DNA of 24,188 nucleotides from an uncultured Oscillibacter sp. (GCA_946183715.1 CAMHDB010000005.1:1-24188), one strand, 5' to 3'; positions 7,363-14,462 are shown, counted from the stretch's first letter. Notes: generated by a model from the letters alone, not told the origin. Numbers and translations are program-made.

Positions 7363-8754
7363 TTAGATATAGGTGATAATCTCGCCGATGGTCATGTCGG
7401 GTTCGGCGATTCCCTTGTAGATAATCTTCATGAGGTAGTAATAGAGCAGTTCCATATCGTGGTACGTCAGCGACGCCTTCTGATAGTGGAAGTCGAAAAT
7501 CATGCCGCCGTCGTTGGTGCTGTGCGTGACCGTCAGGTAAATTTTCTTGGTCGCCGCGCCGTTCGGGTACCACACGCTCCGCACTCTGATTCCCTTCAGG
7601 TGCTCGTTCTGCATGCGCACGGGCATGGGCTGGTACGTCAGCGACATGCTGATATACTCGGTGTCGTCGGGCGTGGGGTAGAGTTCCTTCAACATCGCCT
7701 TGACCTTCATGGGGTCGTAGTTGCTGTGGAGGTACACCCGGTTCTGCACGTCCTGTACTTTGTAGGCGGCGTCGAGAAACTCGGTGTCGGGGGTGATAAT
7801 CGTCCGGCACGGGTAGGAAAGTGTCCGGCTCCCGCCGCAAGTCCACTCCTCGCGCGTCGAGCGCCGGGAGACGAAATTCCGGATTGTAATGTCCTGCTGT
7901 CCGCCGTTCATCTTGGAAAGGTACGTCCGCATGGCCAGCAGTATCAGGTTCGTCATGGAAATATTGTGGTTGAGGCAGAAGTCAACCAGATTCTGCGTGG
8001 CCTCGGGTTCGAGGTGGAAGTCGGCGATTCCCACGGAGCGGTCTTTCTTCTCCACGTCCGCCGCGCACAAAGTACGGTCGCCGTGGGCCTTCCGGCTCGC
8101 GCGCAGTACGCCCGGGCCTTGGATGTCGGAGTAAATCGGCTCGCCGTGCTCGGTGAGCATGTCCCGCCAGAATTTCTCGTCCTTGGCCTGCCGTTTCGGA
8201 TTGCTGGCCTTTTCGAGGTCCTTCTTGAGCACCTCGATGAACGAGGCCAGCGGCGCGGGGTACGCGCTCCCGAAACGGTAGTGGCAGTAGATTTCCATGA
8301 TGTCGTTGACGGTGACAATCAGGGCCGTCGAATCGGTCAGGCGGTGGTCGATGTGGATATAGAGGCCGTTGTAGCCCTCGGGCATTTTGACCATAGTAAA
8401 CTCGGCCATGGGGATGTCGGGGGCGTTGAACTCCTCGTAGGTCTTGCTTTGCAAGTACGCGTCGGCCTCGGACATGGTCATGCCCGACAGGTCGAGCATG
8501 GGCACGTCGCGGTCGTCGCGGTCTACCACGTACTGCATCACGTCGCCGTTCTCGTCGGGCGCGGTGAAGCGCAGGCGCAGGCAGTCTGCGCGCGCGAACT
8601 CGTCCTGCACGGCGTGTTTGAGCAGTCCGAAGTCAATCGGGGACTGGAGGCCGCAAAACACGCTGATGTTGCAACAGCGCTGTGTCCCGGTCTCCTTGAT
8701 GGGAAGGTATTGCAGCATTTGGCCCACGTTCAGGGGGTAGAGTTCCTTTTCCAT
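7363..8754 (-). CDS. Stand-alone condensation-domain protein (NRPS C-domain/acyltransferase superfamily)
   Basis: A 463-residue protein, the size of a single condensation or PapA-type acyltransferase domain. The N-terminus YPLNVGQMLQYLP resembles the C1 motif, and HAVQDEFARADCLRLRF the C2 region. The catalytic HHxxxDG motif appears as D136-H137-R-L-T-D141-S142: the second, catalytic His and the Asp are kept, while the first His and the Gly are replaced. Later segments include FVSRRSTREEW and DFHYQKASLTYHDMELLYYYL. GGGAGG precedes the ATG. It sits between an esterase gene (70 bases upstream) and the carrier-protein gene (50 bases downstream). By family it would join a carrier-bound acyl group to an amine or alcohol; the acceptor is unknown. 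Confidence 0.85.
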   Translation of the reverse strand: MEKELYPLNVGQMLQYLPIKETGTQRCCNISVFCGLQSPIDFGLLKHAVQDEFARADCLRLRFTAPDENGDVMQYVVDRDDRDVPMLDLSGMTMSEADAYLQSKTYEEFNAPDIPMAEFTMVKMPEGYNGLYIHIDHRLTDSTALIVTVNDIMEIYCHYRFGSAYPAPLASFIEVLKKDLEKASNPKRQAKDEKFWRDMLTEHGEPIYSDIQGPGVLRASRKAHGDRTLCAADVEKKDRSVGIADFHLEPEATQNLVDFCLNHNISMTNLILLAMRTYLSKMNGGQQDITIRNFVSRRSTREEWTCGGSRTLSYPCRTIITPDTEFLDAAYKVQDVQNRVYLHSNYDPMKVKAMLKELYPTPDDTEYISMSLTYQPMPVRMQNEHLKGIRVRSVWYPNGAATKKIYLTVTHSTNDGGMIFDFHYQKASLTYHDMELLYYYLMKIIYKGIAEPDMTIGEIITYI

Positions 8755-8824
8755 AAATCCTCCCGTCTCCGCACAAGTTTTCGTAAAGGGACTGCTTACC
8801 GCCCGCGGGCGGAAAGGTACGGAA

Positions 8825-9970
8825 TTAAATGGCCTGTGAGAAAAGCCAGTCGCGCATCTCCTGATTGTGGTAGCAGACCTCCCACGCGAAGTGTCCGGAC
8901 TGCCAGAAAATCATTCCGGCGGGGTAGCGCGTCAACTTGTACTTCACTCCGGCGTTGTCCATCGCCGCGAGGCACGGGTCGAGCGTCCACGACGGGACAA
9001 TAATCGGGTCGTCGTCGGAGTGGAAAATCCACATGGGGATACCCTTTAAGAGGTTGATTTTGTCGGGGTTGGCCGCGCAACTGACAGGAATCAGTCCGGC
9101 GAAGGCGTTCGGGTGCTCCATGGCCAGCACGTACACCGCGAAGCCCCCCGACGAGACGCCCGTCAGGTATATGCGGCGCTCGTCCACGCTGTACTGTTCG
9201 ACTAACTTCCGGAGCAGGTTCCAGACGGCTTTCAGTTGCGGGAAGGGCCAGAAGGGGGAATTGGAATGCCCGTTGATGAACTGTACGAGGGAAGTCCAGT
9301 TGTCCTCTTGGTTGTAGTGAATGCGGCACTGCGGGACGAGTACGAGACACTGGTTGTGTCCGCGCTCGGAATCCTCGGCCCACGCCGTGGCCATTGCCAT
9401 CTTTTCAAGAATGGCCTCTATGGGTTCCTCGCGCTCCCCGGTGCCGTGCAGGGCGACGACTATCGGGTAGCGTTTCGAGGGGTCGTAGTCGGAGGGCAGA
9501 TAGAGCGCGTAGGGGACGGTAACTTGGTACTCGGTATCGTCGTAGACGCTCTCGCGGAAGAGTTTCCGGACTTCGCAGAGGGACTTTCGCAGGAGGTGGA
9601 TTTCGTAGGATTCCTCGCCCAGCTCGTAGGAGCCGGCCCGGATGTGAATGGTCATGCGCATGTCCTGTTCAAAGCAGGGCTGGCGCTTGTCGAGGCGGAC
9701 AATGTAGCCGTCGTAGTATTCGTAGTAGGGCACCTCGGTTCCGGCGATATAGTCGCCCATGGCGGGGTCGAGGTCGGGGAAGCCGTAGCGGCCCGCGTCG
9801 TGGTCGGCCCGGATGCTGATATAGTAGGCGCGGTTGTAGTCGAGGTGGAACCTCAGCGCGAAGCAATCGGGCGGTACCTCTATCTCGTACTCGCGGACGT
9901 TGGGGTCGAAGCGGATGAGACTTTCCATGGAAGCGTTGATACGGACTTCCATATCCTGTATTGCACTCAT
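8825..9970 (-). CDS. Cytoplasmic alpha/beta-hydrolase esterase (PHB-depolymerase/feruloyl-esterase-like) with N-terminal beta domain
   Basis: A 381-residue protein. The ATG at 9970 is chosen for its AGGAG site and because the upstream extension (to 10213) is Arg-rich, non-homologous-looking and overlaps another gene. Residues about 1-135 form a beta-rich N-terminal part; LIRFDPNVREYEIEVP resembles a cadherin-like beta-sandwich. The hydrolase domain follows: VVALHGTGE oxyanion region (about 172-180), nucleophile S273 in GVSSG, acid in HSDDDP (319-321) and H360 in SGHFAW. No signal peptide is present, so it should act inside the cell. It is the first gene of the operon with the condensation, carrier and ligase genes. 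A thioesterase or product-release and maturation role is plausible; hydrolysis of an imported ester is the alternative. Confidence 0.85.
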   Translation of the reverse strand: MSAIQDMEVRINASMESLIRFDPNVREYEIEVPPDCFALRFHLDYNRAYYISIRADHDAGRYGFPDLDPAMGDYIAGTEVPYYEYYDGYIVRLDKRQPCFEQDMRMTIHIRAGSYELGEESYEIHLLRKSLCEVRKLFRESVYDDTEYQVTVPYALYLPSDYDPSKRYPIVVALHGTGEREEPIEAILEKMAMATAWAEDSERGHNQCLVLVPQCRIHYNQEDNWTSLVQFINGHSNSPFWPFPQLKAVWNLLRKLVEQYSVDERRIYLTGVSSGGFAVYVLAMEHPNAFAGLIPVSCAANPDKINLLKGIPMWIFHSDDDPIIVPSWTLDPCLAAMDNAGVKYKLTRYPAGMIFWQSGHFAWEVCYHNQEMRDWLFSQAI

Positions 9971-10000
9971 AGTTTCGGTTCTCCTGACGAAATCATGATT

Positions 10001-10030
10001 CAGCCGCGGCCTGTGCGGAGACCGCGGCTG
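10001..10030 (-). promoter_or_regulatory. Inverted repeat at the 5' end of the esterase-operon transcript
   Basis: CAGCCGCGG and CCGCGGCTG, 12 bases apart, form a 9-bp stem. With the promoter at 10036-10064 the predicted transcript starts at or within the first arm. The element could be an mRNA-stabilising hairpin, an operator or an attenuator. No T-run follows it on the minus strand. Confidence 0.6.
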
Positions 10031-10035
10031 TGTAC

Positions 10036-10064
10036 AGTATACCGGAAAGTGCGGCAAATTGCAA
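10036..10064 (-). promoter_or_regulatory. Sigma-A-type promoter of the esterase/condensation/carrier/ligase operon
   Basis: On the minus strand TTGCAA (10059-10064), exactly 17 bases, then TATACT (10036-10041). It sits in the 112-base gap between the HEPN gene and the esterase gene. I saw no convincing LytTR-type direct repeats upstream of the -35. Confidence 0.75.
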
Positions 10065-10082
10065 CACTCCCGGCAGATTTTT

Positions 10083-10499
10083 CTACTCTCGCGCGTCAGG
10101 CCCCGGCGGGGATTCGCCGTAACGCGACACAATCCCCGCGCGCATGGCCGCGAACGCCGGAATATAGTCCCGCAGGATATGCTCCACCAGTTCCCGCGCC
10201 GCCCCGGCGTCATAAAGATGCGTGGTGTTATTGCGCTCCCGGAGCATGGACAGCCACATACTTTCGTCTACGAAGTCGTAGACCGTATAGGCGGCCTTGA
10301 TAATCTCGCGCGGGGAGCCGGAGTTCGATTCCGCGCGCCCCTCGTACTTCAACAGCTCTTCGAGCACCTTCCAGCCGAGTTCAAACTGTACGTAGAATTT
10401 GTCGATGACGCCGCTGATAATGAACTCGTTCTCCAAATCCTCCGCCTGTGCCCGCTCCAGTACCGCGAGGTTCGAGACGAAATTGTCGAACTTTTTCAC
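10083..10499 (-). CDS. HEPN-fold nucleotidyltransferase substrate-binding protein (HI0074 family)
   Basis: A helical protein of about 138 residues matching the HI0074/'nucleotidyltransferase substrate binding' family. It has KKFDNFVSNLAVLE, EFIISGVIDKFYVQFELGWKVLEELL, SPREIIKAAY and the HEPN-type R-x4-H motif RNNTTH. The GTG at 10499 is chosen because it overlaps the TGA of the upstream lyxose-isomerase gene in a GTGA coupling; a GTG at 10523 is possible but has no visible ribosome binding site. Family members normally pair with a small MNT nucleotidyltransferase as a toxin-antitoxin-like or tRNA-modifying pair. No such partner exists on either side here. Whether it is an orphan toxin-like protein or has another role is open. 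Confidence 0.85.
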   Translation of the reverse strand: MKKFDNFVSNLAVLERAQAEDLENEFIISGVIDKFYVQFELGWKVLEELLKYEGRAESNSGSPREIIKAAYTVYDFVDESMWLSMLRERNNTTHLYDAGAARELVEHILRDYIPAFAAMRAGIVSRYGESPPGPDARE

Positions 10500-11182
10500 G
10501 GGGCCGGCGGGTACTCCCCGCACAAGAGGCGGTAGGGCGGCTCGTCCTCCTCAATCGTGGGGAAGCGTCCGACGGGCGGGTTGAAACGGTTGTCCTTGTT
10601 GTCGTCGTTGCACTGGCTGACTTCGCCCAGCAGTACGGGCCCCGTGCCCGGCTCGACGGTGAAGTCGTGGTAGAGGCGCTGGTAAATGTGGATGCTCTCC
10701 CCGGGCGTCAGGCGGACTTGCGCCCCCGCCGGGACGGTGTACGCGCGCCCGTCGGTGTGTACGGCCACGTCCGATTCGTAGTCGATGGCCTCGTCGGGGA
10801 GGGAGTTGTAGACGCGAATGAGCACGTTCCCGCCGCCGCGGTTAATAATATCCTCCGTCTTGTACCAGTGGAAGTGGTTCGGCGAATACTGCCCCTCTTT
10901 CAGGTAGAGGAGCTTTTCGGCGTAGACCTTCGGGTACTTCTCCGGCATGGCGCGGTTGCCGTTGCGGATGGTAATCAGCGAGAAGCCCACCTCGTCGAAT
11001 TTGCCGAGGCCGTAGTCGGTGATGTCCCAGCCGAGCATGCACTCCCGCACTTCGTCGTAGTCGTGCCCGACGGTCTTCCACTGTTCGGGGGTGAAGTGGC
11101 AGAACGGCGGGAGGGATATCCGGTAGTCCCGAATCATGCGCTCCATCTCCCGGAGGGCGGCGTTAATCTGACTGCGCTTCAT
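10496..11182 (-). CDS. D-lyxose ketol-isomerase family protein
   Basis: A 228-residue cupin-fold protein of the D-lyxose isomerase family (D-lyxose to D-xylulose; related enzymes also act on D-mannose). Metal-site residues are visible in NHFHWYKTEDI and further on in GESIHIYQRLYHDF. The N-terminus MKRSQINAALREMERMI and the HFTPEQWKTVGHDYDEVRECM segment are characteristic. The start ATG has only a weak GGGG ribosome binding site, but a promoter lies at 11217-11245. The stop overlaps the next gene by four bases, so the HEPN protein is probably translated from the same message. No lyxose or mannose transport genes are nearby. Confidence 0.92.
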   Translation of the reverse strand: MKRSQINAALREMERMIRDYRISLPPFCHFTPEQWKTVGHDYDEVRECMLGWDITDYGLGKFDEVGFSLITIRNGNRAMPEKYPKVYAEKLLYLKEGQYSPNHFHWYKTEDIINRGGGNVLIRVYNSLPDEAIDYESDVAVHTDGRAYTVPAGAQVRLTPGESIHIYQRLYHDFTVEPGTGPVLLGEVSQCNDDNKDNRFNPPVGRFPTIEEDEPPYRLLCGEYPPAP

Positions 11183-11216
11183 AGTTAAGAGACCCCGCTT
11201 TCTTTAGGATTCTTCC

Positions 11217-11245
11217 AGTATAGCAAGTTTCCGCGGCGAACGCAA
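11217..11245 (-). promoter_or_regulatory. Promoter of the lyxose isomerase/HEPN operon
   Basis: On the minus strand TTGCGT (11240-11245), 17 bases, TATACT (11217-11222), with TGC just before the -10 (extended -10). The leader is about 30 bases. Confidence 0.65.
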
Positions 11246-11285
11246 GGCGCTTTGGGGCGCGGCGGGGCAAATTCCGCGCATGCCA

Positions 11286-11314
11286 TTGACAGGACGCCCG
11301 AAATTGTGTAAACT
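11286..11314 (+). promoter_or_regulatory. Promoter of the nitroreductase/deoD operon
   Basis: TTGACA (11286-11291), 17 bases, TAAACT (11309-11314), followed by an AAGGGGAG ribosome binding site at about 11328-11335. The same -10 variant is seen at the galK promoter. Confidence 0.75.
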
Positions 11315-11343
11315 GTCGCGTACAGGAAAGGGGAGATACTTGT

Positions 11344-11874
11344 ATGGCGAATGAAAACGAGGTCTTACGGGCAATCCGGGAGCGGCGGAGCGTGCGGAAG
11401 TTCCGGCCCGAACACCTGAGCGCGCGGGATTTGCAAGCGATTCTCGACGCCGGGACTTGGGCCGCCTCCGCGAAAAACGGACAGAGCGCGTTAATTGTCG
11501 TCGTGGACGACCCCGGCGACGTGGAAGCGCTCCGCAAGGCCAACGCGGAAATCTGGGGCCGCCCGGAAATCGACCCCTTCTACGGCGCGCCCGACATCGT
11601 GGTCGTACTCGCCGACGGCGACACCCCCAACTGGTTACAGGACGGCTCGCTGGTCATGGGGAATCTCATGCTGGCGGCGCACGCGGTCGGGGCGGGCTCG
11701 TGCTGGATTAACCGCGCTATCGAATACTTCGACCGCGCCGACGGAAAGGCTATGCTTGCAAAGTGGAATCTCCCGGCGAACTGCCGCGGCGTCGCGATTT
11801 GCGCGCTGGGCTACCCGGCGTCCGAACTCCCCGCGCCCAAGGCGCGGAAAAAAGACTATATTGTACACGTCTGA
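11344..11874 (+). CDS. Nitroreductase-family FMN flavoprotein
   Basis: A 176-residue protein of the nitroreductase family, an FMN-dependent NAD(P)H oxidoreductase. The N-terminal RRSVRKFRPEHLSARDLQAIL is the canonical FMN-phosphate-binding start. AGTWAASAKNGQ, a central VMGNLMLAAHAVGAGSCWIN helix and C-terminal CALGYPASELPAPKARK match the family. A good promoter and AAGGGGAG site precede the ATG. The purine nucleoside phosphorylase gene begins 17 bases after the stop, so the two form an operon. The physiological substrate (quinone, nitro compound or other) cannot be told from sequence. Confidence 0.93.
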   Translation: MANENEVLRAIRERRSVRKFRPEHLSARDLQAILDAGTWAASAKNGQSALIVVVDDPGDVEALRKANAEIWGRPEIDPFYGAPDIVVVLADGDTPNWLQDGSLVMGNLMLAAHAVGAGSCWINRAIEYFDRADGKAMLAKWNLPANCRGVAICALGYPASELPAPKARKKDYIVHV

Positions 11875-11891
11875 GAAAGGAAGCGGTTTTC

Positions 11892-12611
11892 ATGTCAGTA
11901 CCCACTCCGCATAACGAGGCCAAGGTCGGCGACATCGCCAAAGTCGTACTCATGCCCGGCGACCCCCTCCGCGCGCAGTACATCGCCGAACACTACCTCG
12001 AAAACCCGGTGTGCTTCAACCGCGTGCGGAATATGCTCGGCTTCACCGGGACGTATCAGGGACAGCGTATTTCCGTCATGGGCCACGGCATGGGCATTCC
12101 GTCCGTCAGCCTCTACGCCTACGAGCTGTATTCCTTCTACGGCGTGGAATCCATTATCCGCATTGGCTCGGCGGGCGGCGTCGGCGAAAATACCCATTTG
12201 CGCGACGTGATTCTCGCCCTCGCCGCCTCCACCGATTCCAATTTCGCCGCGCAGTACCGTTTCCCGGGACAGTTTACCCCGGCGGCGTCGTGGGCGTTGC
12301 TGAGTAAGGCGGCGGAGACCGCAAAGGAACTCGGCCTCCCCGTACAGGTCGGACAGGTCTTTTGCTCCGATGTCTTCTACGGCGACAGCGACGCCGTACA
12401 TCAGGCCTGCCGCAGATTCGATATCATGGGCGTGGAGATGGAGAGCGCCGGACTTTACTGGACGGCGCAGGCCCTCCACAAACAGGCCCTCGCGATTCTG
12501 ACCGTATCCGACCACATTTTCACCGGGGAAGCCCTCCCGGCGGCGGAGCGTCAGGAATCCTTCCATGACATGATGAGACTTGCCCTCGAAACCGCGAAAC
12601 ATTTCGCGTAA
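11892..12611 (+). CDS. deoD: Purine nucleoside phosphorylase, DeoD type
   Basis: A 239-residue DeoD (EC 2.4.2.1), which splits purine (deoxy)nucleosides with phosphate into base and (deoxy)ribose-1-phosphate for salvage. The ATG at 11892 is chosen because MSVPTPHNEAKVGDIAKVVL is the standard N-terminus and GAAAGGAAG precedes it. Motifs: phosphate-binding MPGDPLRAQYIAE and IRIGSAGGV, nucleoside-binding GVEMESAGLYW, and the catalytic Asp/Arg region near SDHIFTGEALPAAERQ. It is the second gene after the nitroreductase and ends at a bidirectional terminator. The enzyme is cytoplasmic and usually hexameric. Confidence 0.97.
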   Translation: MSVPTPHNEAKVGDIAKVVLMPGDPLRAQYIAEHYLENPVCFNRVRNMLGFTGTYQGQRISVMGHGMGIPSVSLYAYELYSFYGVESIIRIGSAGGVGENTHLRDVILALAASTDSNFAAQYRFPGQFTPAASWALLSKAAETAKELGLPVQVGQVFCSDVFYGDSDAVHQACRRFDIMGVEMESAGLYWTAQALHKQALAILTVSDHIFTGEALPAAERQESFHDMMRLALETAKHFA

Positions 12612-12615
12612 ACCG

Positions 12616-12650
12616 AAAGCCGCCGGAACCGTACAGGCCCCGGCGGCTTT
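12616..12650. terminator. Bidirectional terminator between deoD and the convergent SLOG gene
   Basis: AAAGCCGCCGG and CCGGCGGCTTT form an 11-bp stem around a 13-base loop, with a T-run on each side. The second arm overlaps the stop codon of the minus-strand gene at 12649. Confidence 0.85.
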
Positions 12651-13098
12651 ATTCCCGCAACAGCGTGACGCGGAGCAGTCCGCGCTTTTCGCGTCTTTCG
12701 GCGTATTCCAGTACCCTGTAAGCGCCGCCCGAAACGAACCGGACGTAGGCTATCAGGAAGTCGGATTCGTTGACAAGCGCCCGGTTCAGGCGCGGAATCG
12801 CGGCCCGACGCGGAACGGTTTCCTGTCCTTCCGGGAAATAAACGCCGTCAAATCCTTCCGGCAGTCCCACGCGGACGAGCGCGGGGTGATAGGGAATCGC
12901 CATCTGGATGAAAATGTCCGGGTGGCGTTTTTTTGCGCGTAGGAGCGCCCGCTGGCTCATCCGGTCGAACTTTCCGTAGTTGCCGACCGCGAACGAGCGC
13001 ACGCCGAACTCCGCAATATGCCGTTCTATAGCCTCGTCCAGTTGGCCCGTCAGGGAATCCGGCGCGTCGCGGTGCCCGATAAAGAAGCATGATTTCAT
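12649..13098 (-). CDS. SLOG/DUF1273-type (YoqJ-like) protein
   Basis: A 149-residue protein beginning KSCFFIGHRDAP, the hallmark start of DUF1273 and related SLOG-superfamily Rossmann-like proteins. The central RSFAVGNYGKFDRMSQRAL and the LVNESDFLIAYVRFVSGGAYRVLEYA region (glycine-rich, nucleotide-ligand-binding type) agree. SLOG proteins are thought to bind nucleotide-related ligands; no specific activity is known for this subgroup. The ribosome binding site is weak. An extended -10 promoter lies at 13136-13141. It is divergent from a small XRE regulator gene across a repeat-containing control region, which suggests but does not prove regulation by that protein. Confidence 0.8.
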   Translation of the reverse strand: MKSCFFIGHRDAPDSLTGQLDEAIERHIAEFGVRSFAVGNYGKFDRMSQRALLRAKKRHPDIFIQMAIPYHPALVRVGLPEGFDGVYFPEGQETVPRRAAIPRLNRALVNESDFLIAYVRFVSGGAYRVLEYAERREKRGLLRVTLLRE

Positions 13099-13123
13099 AG
13101 TGTACCGCCCTACCTTGGATTGC

Positions 13124-13171
13124 GATATATCCCATATTATAGCACAGAATTTTGATTTTGGATATATCCCA
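13124..13171. promoter_or_regulatory. Direct repeat GATATATCCCA x2, candidate operator
   Basis: GATATATCCCA occurs at 13124-13134 and 13161-13171, 37 bases apart. One copy lies just downstream of the SLOG-gene -10 element and one over its -35 region, between the two divergent genes. An inverted repeat TAAATCGC (13177-13184)/GCGATTTA (13208-13215) lies next to it. It is a likely binding region for the XRE protein. Confidence 0.5.
13136..13141 (-). promoter_or_regulatory. Extended -10 promoter element of the SLOG gene
   Basis: On the minus strand TGC-TATAAT with no good -35. It would start the transcript about 30 bases before the ATG. Confidence 0.6.
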
Positions 13172-13229
13172 CACGATAAATCGCAAATTTGCCTAAACTA
13201 TGGAAAAGCGATTTATGGACGGTGGTGCT

Positions 13230-13472
13230 ATGACGGCCAAAGAGGCGGTTTCCCAGCGCATACAGGTACTTTGCGGAGAGCGGGATATGGCGGTAAACGC
13301 GCTGGCGAATCGGTGCGGCATGCCTCCGTCCACAATTTACAGTATGCTCAACGAGAAAAGTCAAAATCCCGGCGTTGTCTCCATTCAAAAACTCTGTGAC
13401 GGTTTGAATATCAGCGTCCGGGAATTTTTCGACGACCCGCTGTTTGAGAATTTGGAGCCGGTCATCAAATGA
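13230..13472 (+). CDS. Small XRE-family helix-turn-helix regulator
   Basis: An 80-residue protein consisting of one Cro/C1-type HTH domain: TAKEAVSQRIQVLCGERDMA, NALANRCGMPPSTIYSMLNE (helix-turn-helix), then VVSIQKLCDGLNISVREFFDD. The ATG at 13230 (MTAKEAV) is favoured because that is the usual start of close family members and GGTGGT lies upstream. In-frame ATGs at 13200 and 13215 have no ribosome binding site, and 13200 abuts a possible -10 element. There is no extra sensor domain. It probably represses its own gene and/or the divergent SLOG gene through the repeats between them (inference). Confidence 0.85.
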   Translation: MTAKEAVSQRIQVLCGERDMAVNALANRCGMPPSTIYSMLNEKSQNPGVVSIQKLCDGLNISVREFFDDPLFENLEPVIK

Positions 13473-13481
13473 GGCAAACTA

Positions 13482-13515
13482 AAAACGGCGCGCCGGGAAT
13501 CCGACGCGCCGTTTT
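13482..13515. terminator. Bidirectional terminator between the XRE gene and crotonase
   Basis: AAAACGGCGCG and CGCGCCGTTTT form an 11-bp stem with a 12-base loop and T-runs on both strands. Confidence 0.85.
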
Positions 13516-13554
13516 ATTACGACCTATGCGGTTTTACACGGGCAAAACGTCCGC

Positions 13555-14355
13555 TCAGCGGTTCTTAAAGTGCTTTTCCTTGCGCTTCTCCAAAAACGCG
13601 CCCATGCCTTCCTTCTGGTCCTCGGTCGCGAAACACATGGCAAACAGCTCGTTTTCCAGCGCGATTCCGTCGTCGATGTCCATCTGCATGCCCCGGTCGA
13701 TACAGGCCTTGCTGTACTTGACGGCAATCGGGGCGTTCGCCGCGAACGACTTCGCCATGTCCATTGCGCCGGGCATGAGTTCCTCGGGGGCGTAGACGGC
13801 GTTGACAAGGCCGATTCGCATAGCCTCCTCGGGGCCAATCATCTTGCCGGAGAAAATCAGCTCCTTGGCCTTCGACGCCCCCACCCGGCGCGGCAGGCGC
13901 TGTGTGCCCGAAAAGCCCGGCGTGATTCCGAGGCCGACTTCCGGCTGTCCGAACTTCGCGCCGCCCTTGCCGTCGGCGTTCGGGAGCGCCGCGAGGATGA
14001 TGTCGCACGACATGGCCAGTTCGCACCCGCCGCCGAGGGCGAACCCGTTGACCGCCGCAATCGTGGGGATTTCCAGCTTCTCGATACGCCGCATGACGGC
14101 GCTTCCGCGCTGTCCCCACTTGCGGCCCTGCGCGATGTCCATCGGGCACTGTTCGCCGATGTCCGCGCCCGCGACGAACGAGCGCCCTTCGCCCGTGATA
14201 ATCAGCGCGCGGAGTTCGGCGTCCTGTTCGATTTCGGTCAGCACCTGTTCGAGTTCGCCGACGACGGCGGCATTGAGCGCGTTCAGGGCCTTCGGGCGGC
14301 TGATGGTCACAACCCCGATTCCCTCGCTTTTCTCGTAACGGATAGTTTCGTACAT
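13555..14355 (-). CDS. crt: Enoyl-CoA hydratase/crotonase (3-hydroxybutyryl-CoA dehydratase-like)
   Basis: A 266-residue crotonase-fold enzyme that hydrates 2-enoyl-CoA or dehydrates 3-hydroxyacyl-CoA. Motifs: RPKALNALNAAVVGEL, SFVAGADI (acyl-CoA/oxyanion site), NGFALGGGCELAMSCD with the first catalytic Glu, and FGQPEVGLGITPGFSGTQRLPR with the second catalytic Glu. The loop between them is a few residues longer than usual (LPNADGKGGA). GGGAGGAAA precedes the ATG and a good promoter is at 14412-14440. The gene stands alone here, without the bcd-etf-hbd-thl butyrate genes often next to crt, so a butyrate-pathway role is possible but not shown. Confidence 0.9.
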   Translation of the reverse strand: MYETIRYEKSEGIGVVTISRPKALNALNAAVVGELEQVLTEIEQDAELRALIITGEGRSFVAGADIGEQCPMDIAQGRKWGQRGSAVMRRIEKLEIPTIAAVNGFALGGGCELAMSCDIILAALPNADGKGGAKFGQPEVGLGITPGFSGTQRLPRRVGASKAKELIFSGKMIGPEEAMRIGLVNAVYAPEELMPGAMDMAKSFAANAPIAVKYSKACIDRGMQMDIDDGIALENELFAMCFATEDQKEGMGAFLEKRKEKHFKNR

Positions 14356-14411
14356 GGTATTTCCTCCCGCGAGTAGTCATTCGCCGACGTTCCGGCGGTT
14401 CTCAACTCGTT

Positions 14412-14440
14412 ATTATAGCAAATATTGGGGCGTATGTCAC
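14412..14440 (-). promoter_or_regulatory. Promoter of the crotonase gene
   Basis: On the minus strand GTGACA (14435-14440), 17 bases, TATAAT (14412-14417) with TGC before it (extended -10). Confidence 0.78.
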
Positions 14441-14462
14441 GCAATTTTTGGAACGTCGCGCG

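Noticed and set aside
7459..9003. Plus-strand frame of about 514 codons opposite the condensation-domain gene
   Set aside because: Its Val/Gly/His-rich, low-complexity translation is typical of antisense GC-rich frames. The minus strand carries recognisable C-domain motifs and a ribosome binding site.
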